A DNA stretch of 64,000 nt from an uncultured Candidatus Melainabacteria bacterium (GCA_947525005.1 CANNUY010000003.1:62001-126000); one strand, 5' to 3'. Shown: positions 36,831 to 45,441, counted from the stretch's first letter. Translations and numbers: made by a program. Notes: generated by a model from the sequence alone, not told the origin.

Positions 36831-37964
36831 CTACACCTTTAAGTCATTTTCAAACAAATCATCAGCCATTTTTGATGCTAACATAGTAAAGCTTTCTGTT
36901 ATATTAGAATTTTCGTTTACTTCTGATACAGGAATAGCTTTATTTATGGAAGACATTATTGTAAAATAGTTGTTTGGTATCTTCCAATAAACTTGTTTAT
37001 TAAGAGTCTTTTCAACATCAGAAACAGTTATTTCGTCATTTTCTAAATATCTATTTATAACAATTTTAATCTTAGACTCTGGAAATTCTAGGTTCTCGAA
37101 CAAATCAAGACATCTTTGGCAGTTTCTAATCAATGGCAAGTTGATAACAGTTACCAATAATACAAGGTCAGATTGCTCTAATATAGACATATTAAGTTTA
37201 TCAACATTTGTACCCATGTCGATAATAACATAAGAGAATTTTTCTCTTAATAAATTAAATAATTTAGTTATTTGAGCAGGAGATAGCTCTCTAGATTGCT
37301 TGATATAAGGTGGTTCAGCCAAAACATAAAGACTTGAATCTTGATATTGTTGACAGGCTTCAAACACAAGGTTTTTCTCCTCATCATTTGTATTGTCTAC
37401 CACTTCAGAAATATCAATGATAGGCTTTATATCTAAAAATGTAGTTACATCGCCTATTGGTAGATTTAAATCCACAAGAACAACTTTTTCTCGAGTGAGT
37501 CTAGCAAACTCGTACGCCAGATTTGTTGCAACTGCAGTTTTACCAACTCCTCCTTTGTTTGAATAAACAGAGATTATTTGAGATTTTTTTAATACTTTAA
37601 CGTCTTCTTGGCTACATTTTACGATAGCAACTAATAAATCTTTAGAAAGAACTGGTTTTGAAACAAAGTCTTTTGCACCACATCTCAATAACTGAATGAT
37701 ATTAGAAGTTGTATAATCTTCTGAAATAGCGATTACATTTATTCCAATCTCAAACAACTTTTTTATCATCTTAAGACAAAGTTCTTTGTTTTGCGTTAAA
37801 GAAAAAAGAACAACTGATATTCCGTTTTCTCTAACATATTTATAACCTTCTGTATAGTCAGAAAAAGATGCAACAAGTTCAATATTTTCAAGACCAGATA
37901 AGTATCCTTTTATGATATCAACTGTTTGTTGGTCTTGTTCAAAGATAACAATTTTTGTAGCCAT
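36831..37964 (-). CDS. TadZ/CpaE-like protein: receiver-like domain plus MinD-type ATPase
   Basis: 377 aa. Residues ~1-120 resemble a response-regulator receiver, but the usual phospho-Asp position reads VVLFSLTQNK, so it is degenerate; the conserved Lys-Pro (SKPVLSKD) remains. Residues ~130-370 are a deviant Walker-A ParA/MinD ATPase (YSNKGGVGKTAVATNLAYEF, VLVDLNLPIGDVT, VIIDMGTNVD). Such fusions localise type IV/Tad pili (CpaE, TadZ) or flagella at the cell pole. No pilus genes adjoin it here; it follows ftsX by 15 nt on the minus strand, so it may act in polar placement or division. Confidence 0.85.
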   Translation of the reverse strand: MATKIVIFEQDQQTVDIIKGYLSGLENIELVASFSDYTEGYKYVRENGISVVLFSLTQNKELCLKMIKKLFEIGINVIAISEDYTTSNIIQLLRCGAKDFVSKPVLSKDLLVAIVKCSQEDVKVLKKSQIISVYSNKGGVGKTAVATNLAYEFARLTREKVVLVDLNLPIGDVTTFLDIKPIIDISEVVDNTNDEEKNLVFEACQQYQDSSLYVLAEPPYIKQSRELSPAQITKLFNLLREKFSYVIIDMGTNVDKLNMSILEQSDLVLLVTVINLPLIRNCQRCLDLFENLEFPESKIKIVINRYLENDEITVSDVEKTLNKQVYWKIPNNYFTIMSSINKAIPVSEVNENSNITESFTMLASKMADDLFENDLKV

Positions 37965-37979
37965 AATTATACCTATAAA

Positions 37980-38888
37980 TTATACTTGTAAATGTTTTTT
38001 GATAGATAACAAACTACCACCAGCACCAAATGCAATTCCAACTAATAATAAAGTTAGAACTACTAATCCTTCAGCCATAGCAGGTGATGGAATTAAGAAA
38101 AATTTGTGGATAGATACAAGTGCATTTTGTACAAATTGAAGTGGTACAAGCGCAATTAAAGCTCCTGAAAATCCATAAAAAGCGCCTTGTAAAACAAGTG
38201 GTAAACGAATATACCAGTTGCTCACACCCATAAGTCGCATAATTTCTATCTCATCTTTTCTAGATTGGATAACCAACTGAATAGTGTTATTGATAATTGT
38301 AATTGTTAATGCTGCAACTATTAATGTTACTAAAAGAGTTGTAGTATTAACAACGTGTGTAATCATTTGTAGTCTTTTTGCAAATTCTTCAGCGTAACCT
38401 GTATCTTCAACATTAGCATCTGTTTTTATTTTAGCTAGAACAGAGTCTATATAAATAGGGTTATCAACTTTAACATGAAGTGTATCAGGAAGTGGATTGC
38501 TTATGTTTGGTAACACAATATCTTTTCTAAGCTCTTTCCATGAAACTTCTTTTGGAATGATTCTAACTCCGTCTACGTGTTCTATACTTCTGAACTTCTT
38601 TGCTACAGGTTGAACTTGAGTATCAGGCTTTAGATAAACAGAAATTTCAAGTACAGTTCCAAGTTCATGAGCAAACTGTGACATAGAAATAGTTGTTCTA
38701 AACAACGCACCAAAGATAGATAGAATAGCCGCCATTGTAGTAATTATGACGATATTCATAAGACCTGTTCTCTTTAGGTCATTAACAGCCTCCATTACTA
38801 TTCTATAGATTATTCTTATATCACATAACCAATCTTTTGGGATTGATTCTTTTACCTGACTTTTTATCCTTTGTTTATTATTATTCAT
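37980..38888 (-). CDS. ftsX: Cell division protein FtsX
   Basis: 302 aa from the ATG at 38888 (MNNNKQRIKSQ), overlapping ftsE by 8 nt; the open frame extends further upstream. Topology fits FtsX: a helix near residue 45 (IVIITTMAAILSIFGALF), an extracytoplasmic loop (VAKKFRSIEHVDGVRIIPKE...), then three helices with VLQGAFYGFSGALIALVPL at the end. With FtsE it regulates septal peptidoglycan hydrolases. Confidence 0.94.
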   Translation of the reverse strand: MNNNKQRIKSQVKESIPKDWLCDIRIIYRIVMEAVNDLKRTGLMNIVIITTMAAILSIFGALFRTTISMSQFAHELGTVLEISVYLKPDTQVQPVAKKFRSIEHVDGVRIIPKEVSWKELRKDIVLPNISNPLPDTLHVKVDNPIYIDSVLAKIKTDANVEDTGYAEEFAKRLQMITHVVNTTTLLVTLIVAALTITIINNTIQLVIQSRKDEIEIMRLMGVSNWYIRLPLVLQGAFYGFSGALIALVPLQFVQNALVSIHKFFLIPSPAMAEGLVVLTLLLVGIAFGAGGSLLSIKKHLQV

Positions 38889-39555
38889 AAGTACCTGCCT
38901 GAACATCTCTAATAATTCTTCCACTATCAAGCGTTAAAACTCTTTTTCTGAAATAGTTAACCATGTTCTTATCGTGAGTAGAAACAATGATTGTAATTCC
39001 TCTTTGGTTAATTTGGTCAAGAATTTGCATGATTTCTAATGAGTTTTTAGGGTCTAAGTTCCCTGTTGGTTCGTCTGCAATAAGTAATGGAGGTCCATTA
39101 ACAATTGCTCTTGCGATACTTACTCTTTGTTGTTCTCCACCAGACAATTCAGATGGTCTAGAGTTTCGTTTTTCTATTAAACCAACGACCTTCAAAGCTC
39201 CTAGTACACGGTTTCTGATTTCTTTAGTGCTCATGCCCAACGTTCTGATAACGTAGGCTACATTATCGTAAACAGAAATATTAGGAAGAAGTTTGTAATC
39301 TTGGAACACAATTCCCATGCATCTTCTTAAATGAGGTACTTTTTCTGGTGGAAGGTTTGCAATATTTATTCCACCGATTAATACTGTTCCACTTGTAGGT
39401 GTTTCTTCCTTATATAGAAGTTTCATCAAGGTAGATTTGCCAGCGCCAGAAGCTCCTGTAATAAATACAAATTCACCTGACTTGATATCCAAATCAACAT
39501 CTTTTAATGCATAATTTGTTCTATATTTTTTAGTTACTGCTCTTAATTGTATCAT
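38881..39555 (-). CDS. ftsE: Cell division ATP-binding protein FtsE
   Basis: 224 aa ABC ATPase: Walker A GASGAGKSTLMKLLY, Q-loop VFQDYKLLPNISVYDN, signature LSGGEQQRVSIARA, Walker B LLIADEPTGNLDP, switch His in VSTHD. FtsE-specific features (short, FxDYKLL). Powers FtsX; the genes overlap. It overlaps the end of the transketolase gene by 26 nt, so the three genes form one operon. Confidence 0.96.
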   Translation of the reverse strand: MIQLRAVTKKYRTNYALKDVDLDIKSGEFVFITGASGAGKSTLMKLLYKEETPTSGTVLIGGINIANLPPEKVPHLRRCMGIVFQDYKLLPNISVYDNVAYVIRTLGMSTKEIRNRVLGALKVVGLIEKRNSRPSELSGGEQQRVSIARAIVNGPPLLIADEPTGNLDPKNSLEIMQILDQINQRGITIIVSTHDKNMVNYFRKRVLTLDSGRIIRDVQAGTYE

Positions 39556-40489
39556 TTTTTATCTCAACTATTCTTTCAACTATACTTTTTGCATCTAATT
39601 TAAAATGTGCCATCAATTCTTTTGCTGTACCGCTCATACCGAATTCATCATCAACTCCCATTCTAATAACTTTTGTTGGGTAAACTTCTGATAATGTTTC
39701 GCAAACTGCACTACCTAAACCACCTTTGATTGAGTGGTTTTCGATTGTGACTACTAAATTTGTTTTCTTTGCTGACTTGATTACAGACTCTTTGTCAAAT
39801 GGTTTTACAAAAGGAATGTGTAATAATTCTACATCAATACCTTTTTGAGCAAGTTCTTCAACAGCGATTAAAGATTCTTGTAAGGTTTCACCATTTGTAA
39901 CAATAGTAACATCTTTACCTTCTCTCATAAGTTTTGCTTTAGGAGAAATTTTATAACCATCTTCAAATACATCAGGCAAATTAGCTCTTGCAACTCTTAT
40001 ATAAACAGGTGTGTTTATAGTAGAAGCATATTTGATTGCAGCGAAAGTTTCTGCATAGTCAGATGGAACAATGACAGTCATATTTGGAAGGTTTGCCATA
40101 AGAGCGATATCTTCTAATGCTTGGTGAGTAGCACCGTCTTCTCCAACTGTTATACCACCGTGTGTACCAACTATTTTTACATTGAAATTAGAATAACAAA
40201 CTGTGTTTCTAATTTGGTCATAAGTTCTACCTGTAGCAAATACGGCAAATGTAGCTGTATATGGAATTTTCCCTACAGCTGCTAGACCAGCCGCAGTCCC
40301 GATTAAATCTTGTTCTGCTATACCTATATCAAAAAATCTATCAGGAAACTCTTTTGCAAATAGTTTTGTTTGTGTAGAAACAGATAAATCTGCATCTAAT
40401 ACAACAACTTTTTCGTTTTCTTTACCTAATTCTACTAATGCTTTACCGAAAGCTTCTCTTGTTGAACGTTTTTTTGATACATCAATCAT
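39530..40489 (-). CDS. Transketolase, C-terminal subunit
   Basis: 319 aa from the ATG at 40489 (MIDVSKKRSTREAF), which has AGGAG upstream. It contains the pyrimidine-binding domain (DADLSVSTQT, RFFDIGIAEQDLIGTAAGLA, with the catalytic Glu) and the C-terminal domain (YIRVARANLPDVF, LGSAVCETL). It should act as half of a two-subunit transketolase. The N-terminal half is usually encoded directly upstream but is not in the window: upstream are about 215 non-coding bases and then a divergent gene. Confidence 0.92.
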   Translation of the reverse strand: MIDVSKKRSTREAFGKALVELGKENEKVVVLDADLSVSTQTKLFAKEFPDRFFDIGIAEQDLIGTAAGLAAVGKIPYTATFAVFATGRTYDQIRNTVCYSNFNVKIVGTHGGITVGEDGATHQALEDIALMANLPNMTVIVPSDYAETFAAIKYASTINTPVYIRVARANLPDVFEDGYKISPKAKLMREGKDVTIVTNGETLQESLIAVEELAQKGIDVELLHIPFVKPFDKESVIKSAKKTNLVVTIENHSIKGGLGSAVCETLSEVYPTKVIRMGVDDEFGMSGTAKELMAHFKLDAKSIVERIVEIKNDTIKSSN

Positions 40490-40704
40490 ACACTTTACTC
40501 CTACTTTTTTATACAAGTATATCACAAATTTCTTTTCATTTCTTGTTTGTTACATTTAATAGTATTTTTAACATCAATTGTAACATATTTTATTAAATTA
40601 CATGACAAAAAAGTATATTCTATTTATCATGTTAATAATTGGTCATAGTTTTTTGTGCCAATTTTATAGTTGAAAATTTGAAAGAAGTAGGGAAAATTAG
40701 GTCT
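40490..40704. promoter_or_regulatory. Divergent promoter region with TTGTAACA-type sites
   Basis: Gap between the divergent transketolase and PAP2-like genes. It carries TTGTTACATTTAA (about 40548) and ATTGTAACATATTTTA (about 40579), a pair of inverted TGTAACA motifs about 30 bp apart that also occur near other genes of the window. Confidence 0.4.
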
Positions 40705-41175
40705 ATGGTATTAAGCAAATATTTGAATACTGGCTATGAAGTGCTTTTTGTAAGTTTGACTGTCCCAATTTTGGCACAGACTATCAAATTTACTCTACAT
40801 TTGTTGTTTGATAAAAAGATTGATTTAAGACTTTTTACAACAACAGGTGGTATGCCAAGTGCTCATTCTGCAAGTGTTGTAGGTTTATCAACAGCAGTAG
40901 GATTGATTAGAGGATTTGACTCAATTGAGTTTGCAATCGCTCTGGGTTATGCATTAGTTGTTATGTATGATGCAGCTGGAGTTAGACGTGCAGCAGGAAA
41001 ACAGGCAGCATGCTTAAATCGTATTTTAGATGATTTTTATAAGCATGAAATTCAGTTGATTGGTGGAAAACTAAAAGAATTGTTAGGACATACTCCTTTA
41101 CAAGTATTTTGGGGTGCTATTTTAGGGGTTGTTTATGCTTACTATATGCACTTTTTTGTATTTTTGAAAGGTTAA
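40705..41175 (+). CDS. Divergent PAP2-superfamily membrane protein (YuiD/DUF212 type)
   Basis: 156 aa from the ATG at 40705. A small polytopic protein with the family signature GGMPSAHSASVVGLSTAVGL (the PSAHS motif of PAP2-type phosphatases), YDAAGVRRAAGKQA, and a C-terminal LGHTPLQVFWGAILGVV-type segment. Likely a membrane phosphatase of unknown substrate. It begins the plus-strand operon with HIT, speE and a small membrane protein. Confidence 0.9.
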   Translation: MVLSKYLNTGYEVLFVSLTVPILAQTIKFTLHLLFDKKIDLRLFTTTGGMPSAHSASVVGLSTAVGLIRGFDSIEFAIALGYALVVMYDAAGVRRAAGKQAACLNRILDDFYKHEIQLIGGKLKELLGHTPLQVFWGAILGVVYAYYMHFFVFLKG

Positions 41176-41181
41176 TAGATT

Positions 41182-41502
41182 ATGACAGATTGTATTTTTT
41201 GTAAAATTATAAACGGAGATTTTAATACAGAATTTGTTTATGAAGACGAGTATTGTGTTGTTTTTAAGGATATTAACCCAAAGGCTGATATACATTTGTT
41301 ATTAGTTCCAAAGATGCACGTAGAAAGTCTAAATGAACTTGATGACGAGCAGTTGTTAGGTAAATTAATGATGAACGTACGAAAAGTTACAAAACAACTT
41401 GGCATAAAAAGTTATAGAACAGTTATTAATACAGGTCGTGAAGCAGGTCAGGAAGTATTTCACTTGCATATACATATATTATCAGGAGATATTAAATTAT
41501 GA
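41182..41502 (+). CDS. HIT-family hydrolase (HINT-like)
   Basis: 106 aa. Cys pair CIFCKIINGDF near the N-terminus and the histidine triad HLHIHIL near the C-terminus. Hydrolyses nucleoside phosphoramidates/adenylates as a nucleotide-binding house-cleaning enzyme. Six nt after the PAP2-like gene; its stop overlaps speE by 4 nt. Confidence 0.95.
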   Translation: MTDCIFCKIINGDFNTEFVYEDEYCVVFKDINPKADIHLLLVPKMHVESLNELDDEQLLGKLMMNVRKVTKQLGIKSYRTVINTGREAGQEVFHLHIHILSGDIKL

Positions 41503-42341
41503 CAGAATTTTATAAAGAAATTACACCAAACGGATATGGAATAGCTATAAAGAAAAAATCAACATTGTTCTCTGAACAGTCAGAATTTCAAAAAGTTGAG
41601 ATTATTGAATCTGATTCAACATTAGGAAAATTTTTGACTCTTGATGATTTGATGATGTGTACAGAAGGTGATGAATTTTATTATCACGAAATGATTTCAC
41701 ATATACCTATGATGCATCATAAATCACCAAAATCAGTTTTAGTAATTGGTGGTGGTGATGGTGGAACTATTAGAGAAGTTTTAAAACATAAGACTGTTGA
41801 AAAAGTTGTGCTTTGCGAGATAGATGGAATGGTAATAGATGCTTGCAAAAAATATTTGCCTACGATGGCTTGTGAGTTAGATAATCCAAAGGTAGAAATC
41901 AAGGTTGAAGATGCTATTGAATTTATCAAAGATAAAAAAGATGAATATGATATAATATTGATTGATTCAACAGATCCAATGGGACCAGGAGAAGGCTTGT
42001 TTACAGAAGAATTTTATACGAATGCAAAAAAATCATTGAAAAAGGGTGGTATACTTTGTGCTCAATCTGAATCTCCTGTAGCACAAAAAGATGCGATTGA
42101 AAAAATGTATAAATTATTAAAGAAAGTGTTCCCAATTACATCTACATTCACATCACCAATTCCAACATACCCAGGAGGATATTGGGCTTGGGCATTTTGT
42201 TCAGAGGAAGTTGAACCATTATCTTATTTTGCTGATGATAGAGAAGAAGATATTGTCAAAACTTGTAAGATTTATAATAAAGATTATCACTATGCAAGAT
42301 TTGCGCTTCCAAATTATTTAAAGGAATTAGTTTCTGAATAG
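41499..42341 (+). CDS. speE: Spermidine synthase (polyamine aminopropyltransferase)
   Basis: 280 aa. SAM-fold with VLVIGGGDGGTIREVLKH, VVLCEIDGMVIDACKKYLP, VEDAIEFIKD, and the putrescine-binding acid in IDSTDPMGPGEGLF; PTYPGGYWAWAF near the end is typical of SpeE. Transfers the aminopropyl group from decarboxylated S-adenosylmethionine to putrescine. No speD or speA is adjacent. Confidence 0.95.
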   Translation: MTEFYKEITPNGYGIAIKKKSTLFSEQSEFQKVEIIESDSTLGKFLTLDDLMMCTEGDEFYYHEMISHIPMMHHKSPKSVLVIGGGDGGTIREVLKHKTVEKVVLCEIDGMVIDACKKYLPTMACELDNPKVEIKVEDAIEFIKDKKDEYDIILIDSTDPMGPGEGLFTEEFYTNAKKSLKKGGILCAQSESPVAQKDAIEKMYKLLKKVFPITSTFTSPIPTYPGGYWAWAFCSEEVEPLSYFADDREEDIVKTCKIYNKDYHYARFALPNYLKELVSE

Positions 42342-42362
42342 AAAATATAAAAGGATTTAATA

Positions 42363-42608
42363 ATGTTTAAAAGTATAATAATGAGTATATTAGCGACAGC
42401 ATTGATTGTATTCGGAGTTGGCTATTGGGTTAATGGCTGGTTTCTACAAGGTTATAATTGGTTGTGGCTAGCGATTCCTTCTTTATGGGTATGTTACCAA
42501 ATATTTTTAAGATTTTTCAAAGTTTTAGACATTTTAATAGGAATTGCTGTTATTGTATTGATTGTTGCTTTGAAAATGAATGGAGTGAATCTTCCATTTA
42601 TTGGTTAA
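42363..42608 (+). CDS. Small membrane protein (81 aa)
   Basis: Three hydrophobic segments with short loops (MSILATALIVFGVGYWVNG, YNWLWLAIPSLWVCYQIFLR, VLDILIGIAVIVLIVAL). A ribosome site (AAAAGGA) is present, and it follows speE by 21 nt. No recognised family; possibly partner of the preceding PAP2-like protein. Confidence 0.75.
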   Translation: MFKSIIMSILATALIVFGVGYWVNGWFLQGYNWLWLAIPSLWVCYQIFLRFFKVLDILIGIAVIVLIVALKMNGVNLPFIG

Positions 42609-42637
42609 TGGATAACAGAAAAATATTAGATAGGGCA

Positions 42638-42669
42638 AAGAGTTGAATCCATCACATAATTCAACTCTT
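42638..42669 (+). terminator. Terminator-like hairpin after the speE operon
   Basis: A perfect 11-bp stem, AAGAGTTGAAT / ATTCAACTCTT, with a 10-nt loop, 29 nt after the last stop, followed by TGTTTAGG. It is strong enough to end the plus-strand operon although the T-run is poor. Confidence 0.65.
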
Positions 42670-42851
42670 GTTTAGGACCCTGCCTATTTGACAAAATATA
42701 TTATAATTCAATTCTTAATGTCATGCAACAAAAAATTGTCATTTTATAATGTGTTACATTAAAAAATAGTTATTTTTTATGACAATCAGCATTATAGTTT
42801 ATTTCTTACTATCGGTTTAAACTTACTAAAATAATAAAAGAGGAATTTATT

Positions 42852-43175
42852 ATGAATTCATTTAAAAGTAGGTTTGGTAAACGATTAAAAGAATTGAGAA
42901 AACGAGCAGGGTATACACAAGAAAAACTTGCTGAAAAGGTAGGAATTGAGCCACCAAATATCTCAAAGATAGAAAATGGAATCCATTTCCCACAGTCTGA
43001 TAAATTGCTAAAGTTCGCAAATGCCTTTGGTGTTGATATAATGGCTCTTTTTGAGTTGGATGAACCTAAAGATCCTGATACTCTTTTAAAAGAAATTTAT
43101 GAATATTTGGAAACAACTGACGTAAGAAATATTGAGTTTGTGCATAACTTTATAAATATATTGAGAAAATATTAG
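42852..43175 (+). CDS. XRE-family helix-turn-helix regulator (107 aa)
   Basis: The N-terminal ~65 residues are a Cro/C1-type HTH (RLKELRKRAGYTQEKLAEKVG, then IEPPNISKIENGIHFPQSDK). The C-terminus (DTLLKEIYEYLETTDVRNIE) may mediate dimerisation. GAGG precedes the ATG. It sits just outside the left repeats of the genomic island and could be an older remnant, or its regulator; no target is known. An AT-rich, TATAAT-containing promoter lies upstream. Confidence 0.88.
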   Translation: MNSFKSRFGKRLKELRKRAGYTQEKLAEKVGIEPPNISKIENGIHFPQSDKLLKFANAFGVDIMALFELDEPKDPDTLLKEIYEYLETTDVRNIEFVHNFINILRKY

Positions 43176-43280
43176 GGAAAAATATATAACATATAACTTT
43201 AAAAAATTATAGAATATTAATAAGTAAAACGATGCTTAATTGTTTTAAATATGAACAGAATTTTTATAACGCATTCAGAG

Positions 43281-43403
43281 AAAATAAACTTAATGTTTGA
43301 ATCATCTTTGTAGCATATAAAAAAGGACACCAACTGGCGAAAATAAATAACTAATATCCTTATCAGGCCTCTCACAAAACGTGACATTTAGTCACCTTTT
43401 GCT
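43281..43403. repeat. 123-bp direct repeat, copy 1 (left island edge)
   Basis: Identical in length to 43452-43574, with one mismatch and a period of 171 bp. It includes AAAAAAGGACACCAACTGG (the left half of the tRNA-Ile terminator at 51319) and CCTTATCAGG, which resembles the anticodon arm of the intact tRNA-Ile (CCCTTATCAGGGG). A GTGAC-ATTTA-GTCAC hairpin lies at its right end. It is probably a decayed attachment-site copy. Confidence 0.8.
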
Positions 43404-43508
43404 CGGCAGAGTGCTCTAACCACGTACTGAATACTTAGAGCGTACTCAGATAAAATAAACTCAATGTTTGAATCATCTTTGTAGCATATAAAAAAGGACA
43501 CCAACTGG
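43402..43508. repeat. 107-bp direct repeat shared with the right island edge (attL-like)
   Basis: The same 107 bp, with two mismatches, are found at 51231-51337 next to tRNA-Ile. The repeat contains GTGCTCTAACCAC, similar to the D-arm of tRNA-Ile, and an inverted repeat TGCTCTAA...TTAGAGCG. The two copies bracket the HipBA-integrase-RM genes, as expected for attachment sites of an integrated element. Confidence 0.75.
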
Positions 43509-43574
43509 CGAAAATAAATAACTAATATCCTTATCAGGCCTCTCACAAAACGTGACATTTAGTCACCTTTTGCT
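43452..43574. repeat. 123-bp direct repeat, copy 2 (left island edge)
   Basis: Second unit of the tandem array, one mismatch from 43281-43403. Homology ends exactly at the GCT after the GTGAC/GTCAC hairpin. The DNA to its right (43575-43796) is unique, without a gene. Confidence 0.8.
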
Positions 43575-43796
43575 ATTTTGTGTTACTTAAAATACACACA
43601 AGTTCATTTGCTTGTAATAAAGTTCATAAATTTATACACTGGTAGTTTATACGTATTTCAAGACTTGTTGGGTCTTATGGAGAATTAACTGATATAAAAA
43701 TATAATGACATTAAAAAATGTTTTACATAGTTTAGTTAATTATGATTATTTTAAAGAAACTTCTATTTAAAGATTAAATAGACAAAAAAGATGAGA
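43575..43796. other. Non-coding gap before hipA
   Basis: No gene or RNA recognised. The sequence is AT-rich, with TATAAT-like words near 43704. It lies downstream of hipA, which is on the minus strand. Confidence 0.35.
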
Positions 43797-44903
43797 TTAA
43801 TTAAACAATTTTGAACATTCTTTTTGAATATCTAATGCGATATCTTTTGCGAAATTTTTTTTTAGTCCTATATTTTTTGCAACAGCTAGGATATTTTCTA
43901 AAGTCGGATTTTTACCCTCGCCATTAATTGTTGTCGCGTGTTCTCCATTAAATGAAAAACTGTAAGTCAAATCGTATGCAGGAGATAAATGCCATTCTTT
44001 TTTTGTATCATCAAAAAGAAAAGAAAAATTCTTTGAATGGTCATCTCGATTGTGTGCAAACACATTAAAGCACATTAATCTAAACATTTGTTCAATATCC
44101 TGATAATTTCTAGTCAATTCAAGTGTTAATTTCATCAACGTATTGTAATCAAGATTAGGAAGTCTGTGACTTGTCTCTAAAAGCCCGCTAACTGATACCA
44201 TATGAACTTTTTTACCATTTTTACGGTCAAACCTTTTTATTCCAAAATATCCAGAACAAATTTTAGATGGAAAAAGCCTTGTTTCAGTCATATTTATTCC
44301 GCAATTTTTTGCACATAGGGAATATTGATATTCTTTTTCTCCTATATTTTTAGGATCAGATGATGATGGGAACTTAATAATCCAATCCTCATTGTCAATA
44401 GACGTTAAAATTTTGGGTCTTGCTCCACCAGATGAACCGCCTAAATTAAAAATCTCATCTAAATTTTCTGAATTTTGTGATTCTAGTATATTTGAACACT
44501 CTTGAGCAAGAATATCATAATCTTGAATACTATTTCCAGATTCAAACTTATGTTCAGGCTTGTAAGTCAAAGCCCCCATACCACATTCTTGAACAACAGC
44601 AAGTCTATTAAGGTCATCTATTTCATTAGGGTTAATTTTATTTTTCAAAAATAATCTATCAACGAGTAATCGCCCCCAACCATCAGGCAAACTGTCATTA
44701 AAAACTCCAAATAATCCACCAAATGGGTCATATTTTGGAATAAAAACTTTCTTTATGAGCGGTAAACTAAACGGTGAAATGCTAAACCCATTATTCAACC
44801 AATCTAAATCATATTCAAAAGCAATAACTCTATCTGGAGTTTTAGCCAGAGTACCAACTAAAATATCATTATAAAAAACTTTTAAATATTTATAGTTATC
44901 CAT
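43797..44903 (-). CDS. hipA: HipA-family toxin kinase
   Basis: 368 aa. N-terminal Couple_hipA part (YKYLKVFYNDILVGTL, FSLPL) followed by the HipA_C kinase part. SLPDGWGRLLVDR is the typical linker, GGSSGGARPKIL (~153) is the G-loop with the inhibitory-autophosphorylation Ser region, and HNRDDHSKNFSF (284-295) is the catalytic loop with the Asp base, followed by LSPAYDLT as the metal-binding Asp. Such kinases phosphorylate tRNA synthetases and cause dormancy. Overlaps hipB by 8 nt. Complete, so likely functional. Confidence 0.93.
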   Translation of the reverse strand: MDNYKYLKVFYNDILVGTLAKTPDRVIAFEYDLDWLNNGFSISPFSLPLIKKVFIPKYDPFGGLFGVFNDSLPDGWGRLLVDRLFLKNKINPNEIDDLNRLAVVQECGMGALTYKPEHKFESGNSIQDYDILAQECSNILESQNSENLDEIFNLGGSSGGARPKILTSIDNEDWIIKFPSSSDPKNIGEKEYQYSLCAKNCGINMTETRLFPSKICSGYFGIKRFDRKNGKKVHMVSVSGLLETSHRLPNLDYNTLMKLTLELTRNYQDIEQMFRLMCFNVFAHNRDDHSKNFSFLFDDTKKEWHLSPAYDLTYSFSFNGEHATTINGEGKNPTLENILAVAKNIGLKKNFAKDIALDIQKECSKLFN

Positions 44904-45174
44904 TTATAACCTCATCAATTGAGTTGTAATTTTTTTGTGTGAATAAATTTTCCAAATCTTGCTCTAAATTAAGAGCTATTAGAATTTTTATAAAAGAATT
45001 CAAAGAAATTTCATACTTGGACTCAAACCTTTTAATAGAACCAAGGCTAACACCAGATTTTGTAGATAGTAGAACTTGAGAAATTTTAAACTTTTTCCTG
45101 TGTTGCTTAATTCTCTCAACCAATTCTTTTGCAATATCATTAGGAGTTTTAGGATTAAATAAGGCATTATTCAT
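44896..45174 (-). CDS. hipB: HipB-like antitoxin (XRE helix-turn-helix)
   Basis: 92 aa. HTH region HRKKFKISQVLLSTKSGVSL followed by GSIKRFESKYEISLNSFIKI. It pairs with HipA and should bind its own promoter: two copies of a palindromic element lie over the start codon and just upstream (45174-45191 and 45215-45232). The ATG at 45174 lacks a clear ribosome site, consistent with a leaderless or nearly leaderless transcript. Confidence 0.88.
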   Translation of the reverse strand: MNNALFNPKTPNDIAKELVERIKQHRKKFKISQVLLSTKSGVSLGSIKRFESKYEISLNSFIKILIALNLEQDLENLFTQKNYNSIDEVING

Positions 45175-45232
45175 AGATAATATATTATGCCAAATTTAAT
45201 AAAAAGTCAATATTTAGATAATATATTGTCTA
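45174..45232. promoter_or_regulatory. hipBA operator: two palindromic sites
   Basis: TAGATAATATATTGTCTA (45215-45232) is a near-perfect palindrome. TAGATAATATATTATGCC (45174-45191) is a second copy sharing its first 13 bases. The centres are 41 bp apart, about four helical turns, on the hipB promoter and start codon. This is consistent with autorepression by HipB. Confidence 0.65.
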
Positions 45233-45331
45233 ATATTTTAAAAGACAAATAATGCAACAAAATGAAGTTGTGTTGTATTTTGAGGGTAAATATATAGGGG
45301 TAATTTTGCAGTCTATAGTTTTTTGAATGCT

Positions 45332-45372
45332 ATTTAAACGATATTTAAACGCTGTTTAAAAGGTGTTTAAAT
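45332..45372 (+). repeat. Four 8-bp direct repeats at exact 11-bp spacing upstream of the integrase
   Basis: ATTTAAAC (45332), ATTTAAAC (45343), GTTTAAAA (45354) and GTTTAAAT (45365): the same octamer core TTTAAA every 11 bp, i.e. on one face of the helix. They lie 70 bp before the recombinase start. They could be recombinase arm sites or an operator for a cooperative regulator. Confidence 0.7.
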
Positions 45373-45441
45373 TTTGTGTCATTAGACTTTACTTTTTATA
45401 TGAAAGAAGCAATCATTGTCGGTGATTAAGCGAGTTTGAAA

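Noticed and set aside
42852..43175. XRE regulator as the antitoxin of the HipA toxin
   Set aside because: HipA has its own overlapping HipB gene with palindromic operators; the XRE gene is outside the repeats and on the other strand.
43281..43574. Tandem 171-bp repeat as a CRISPR array
   Set aside because: Only two long units with near-identical sequence throughout, no short repeats with unique spacers, and no cas genes in the window.
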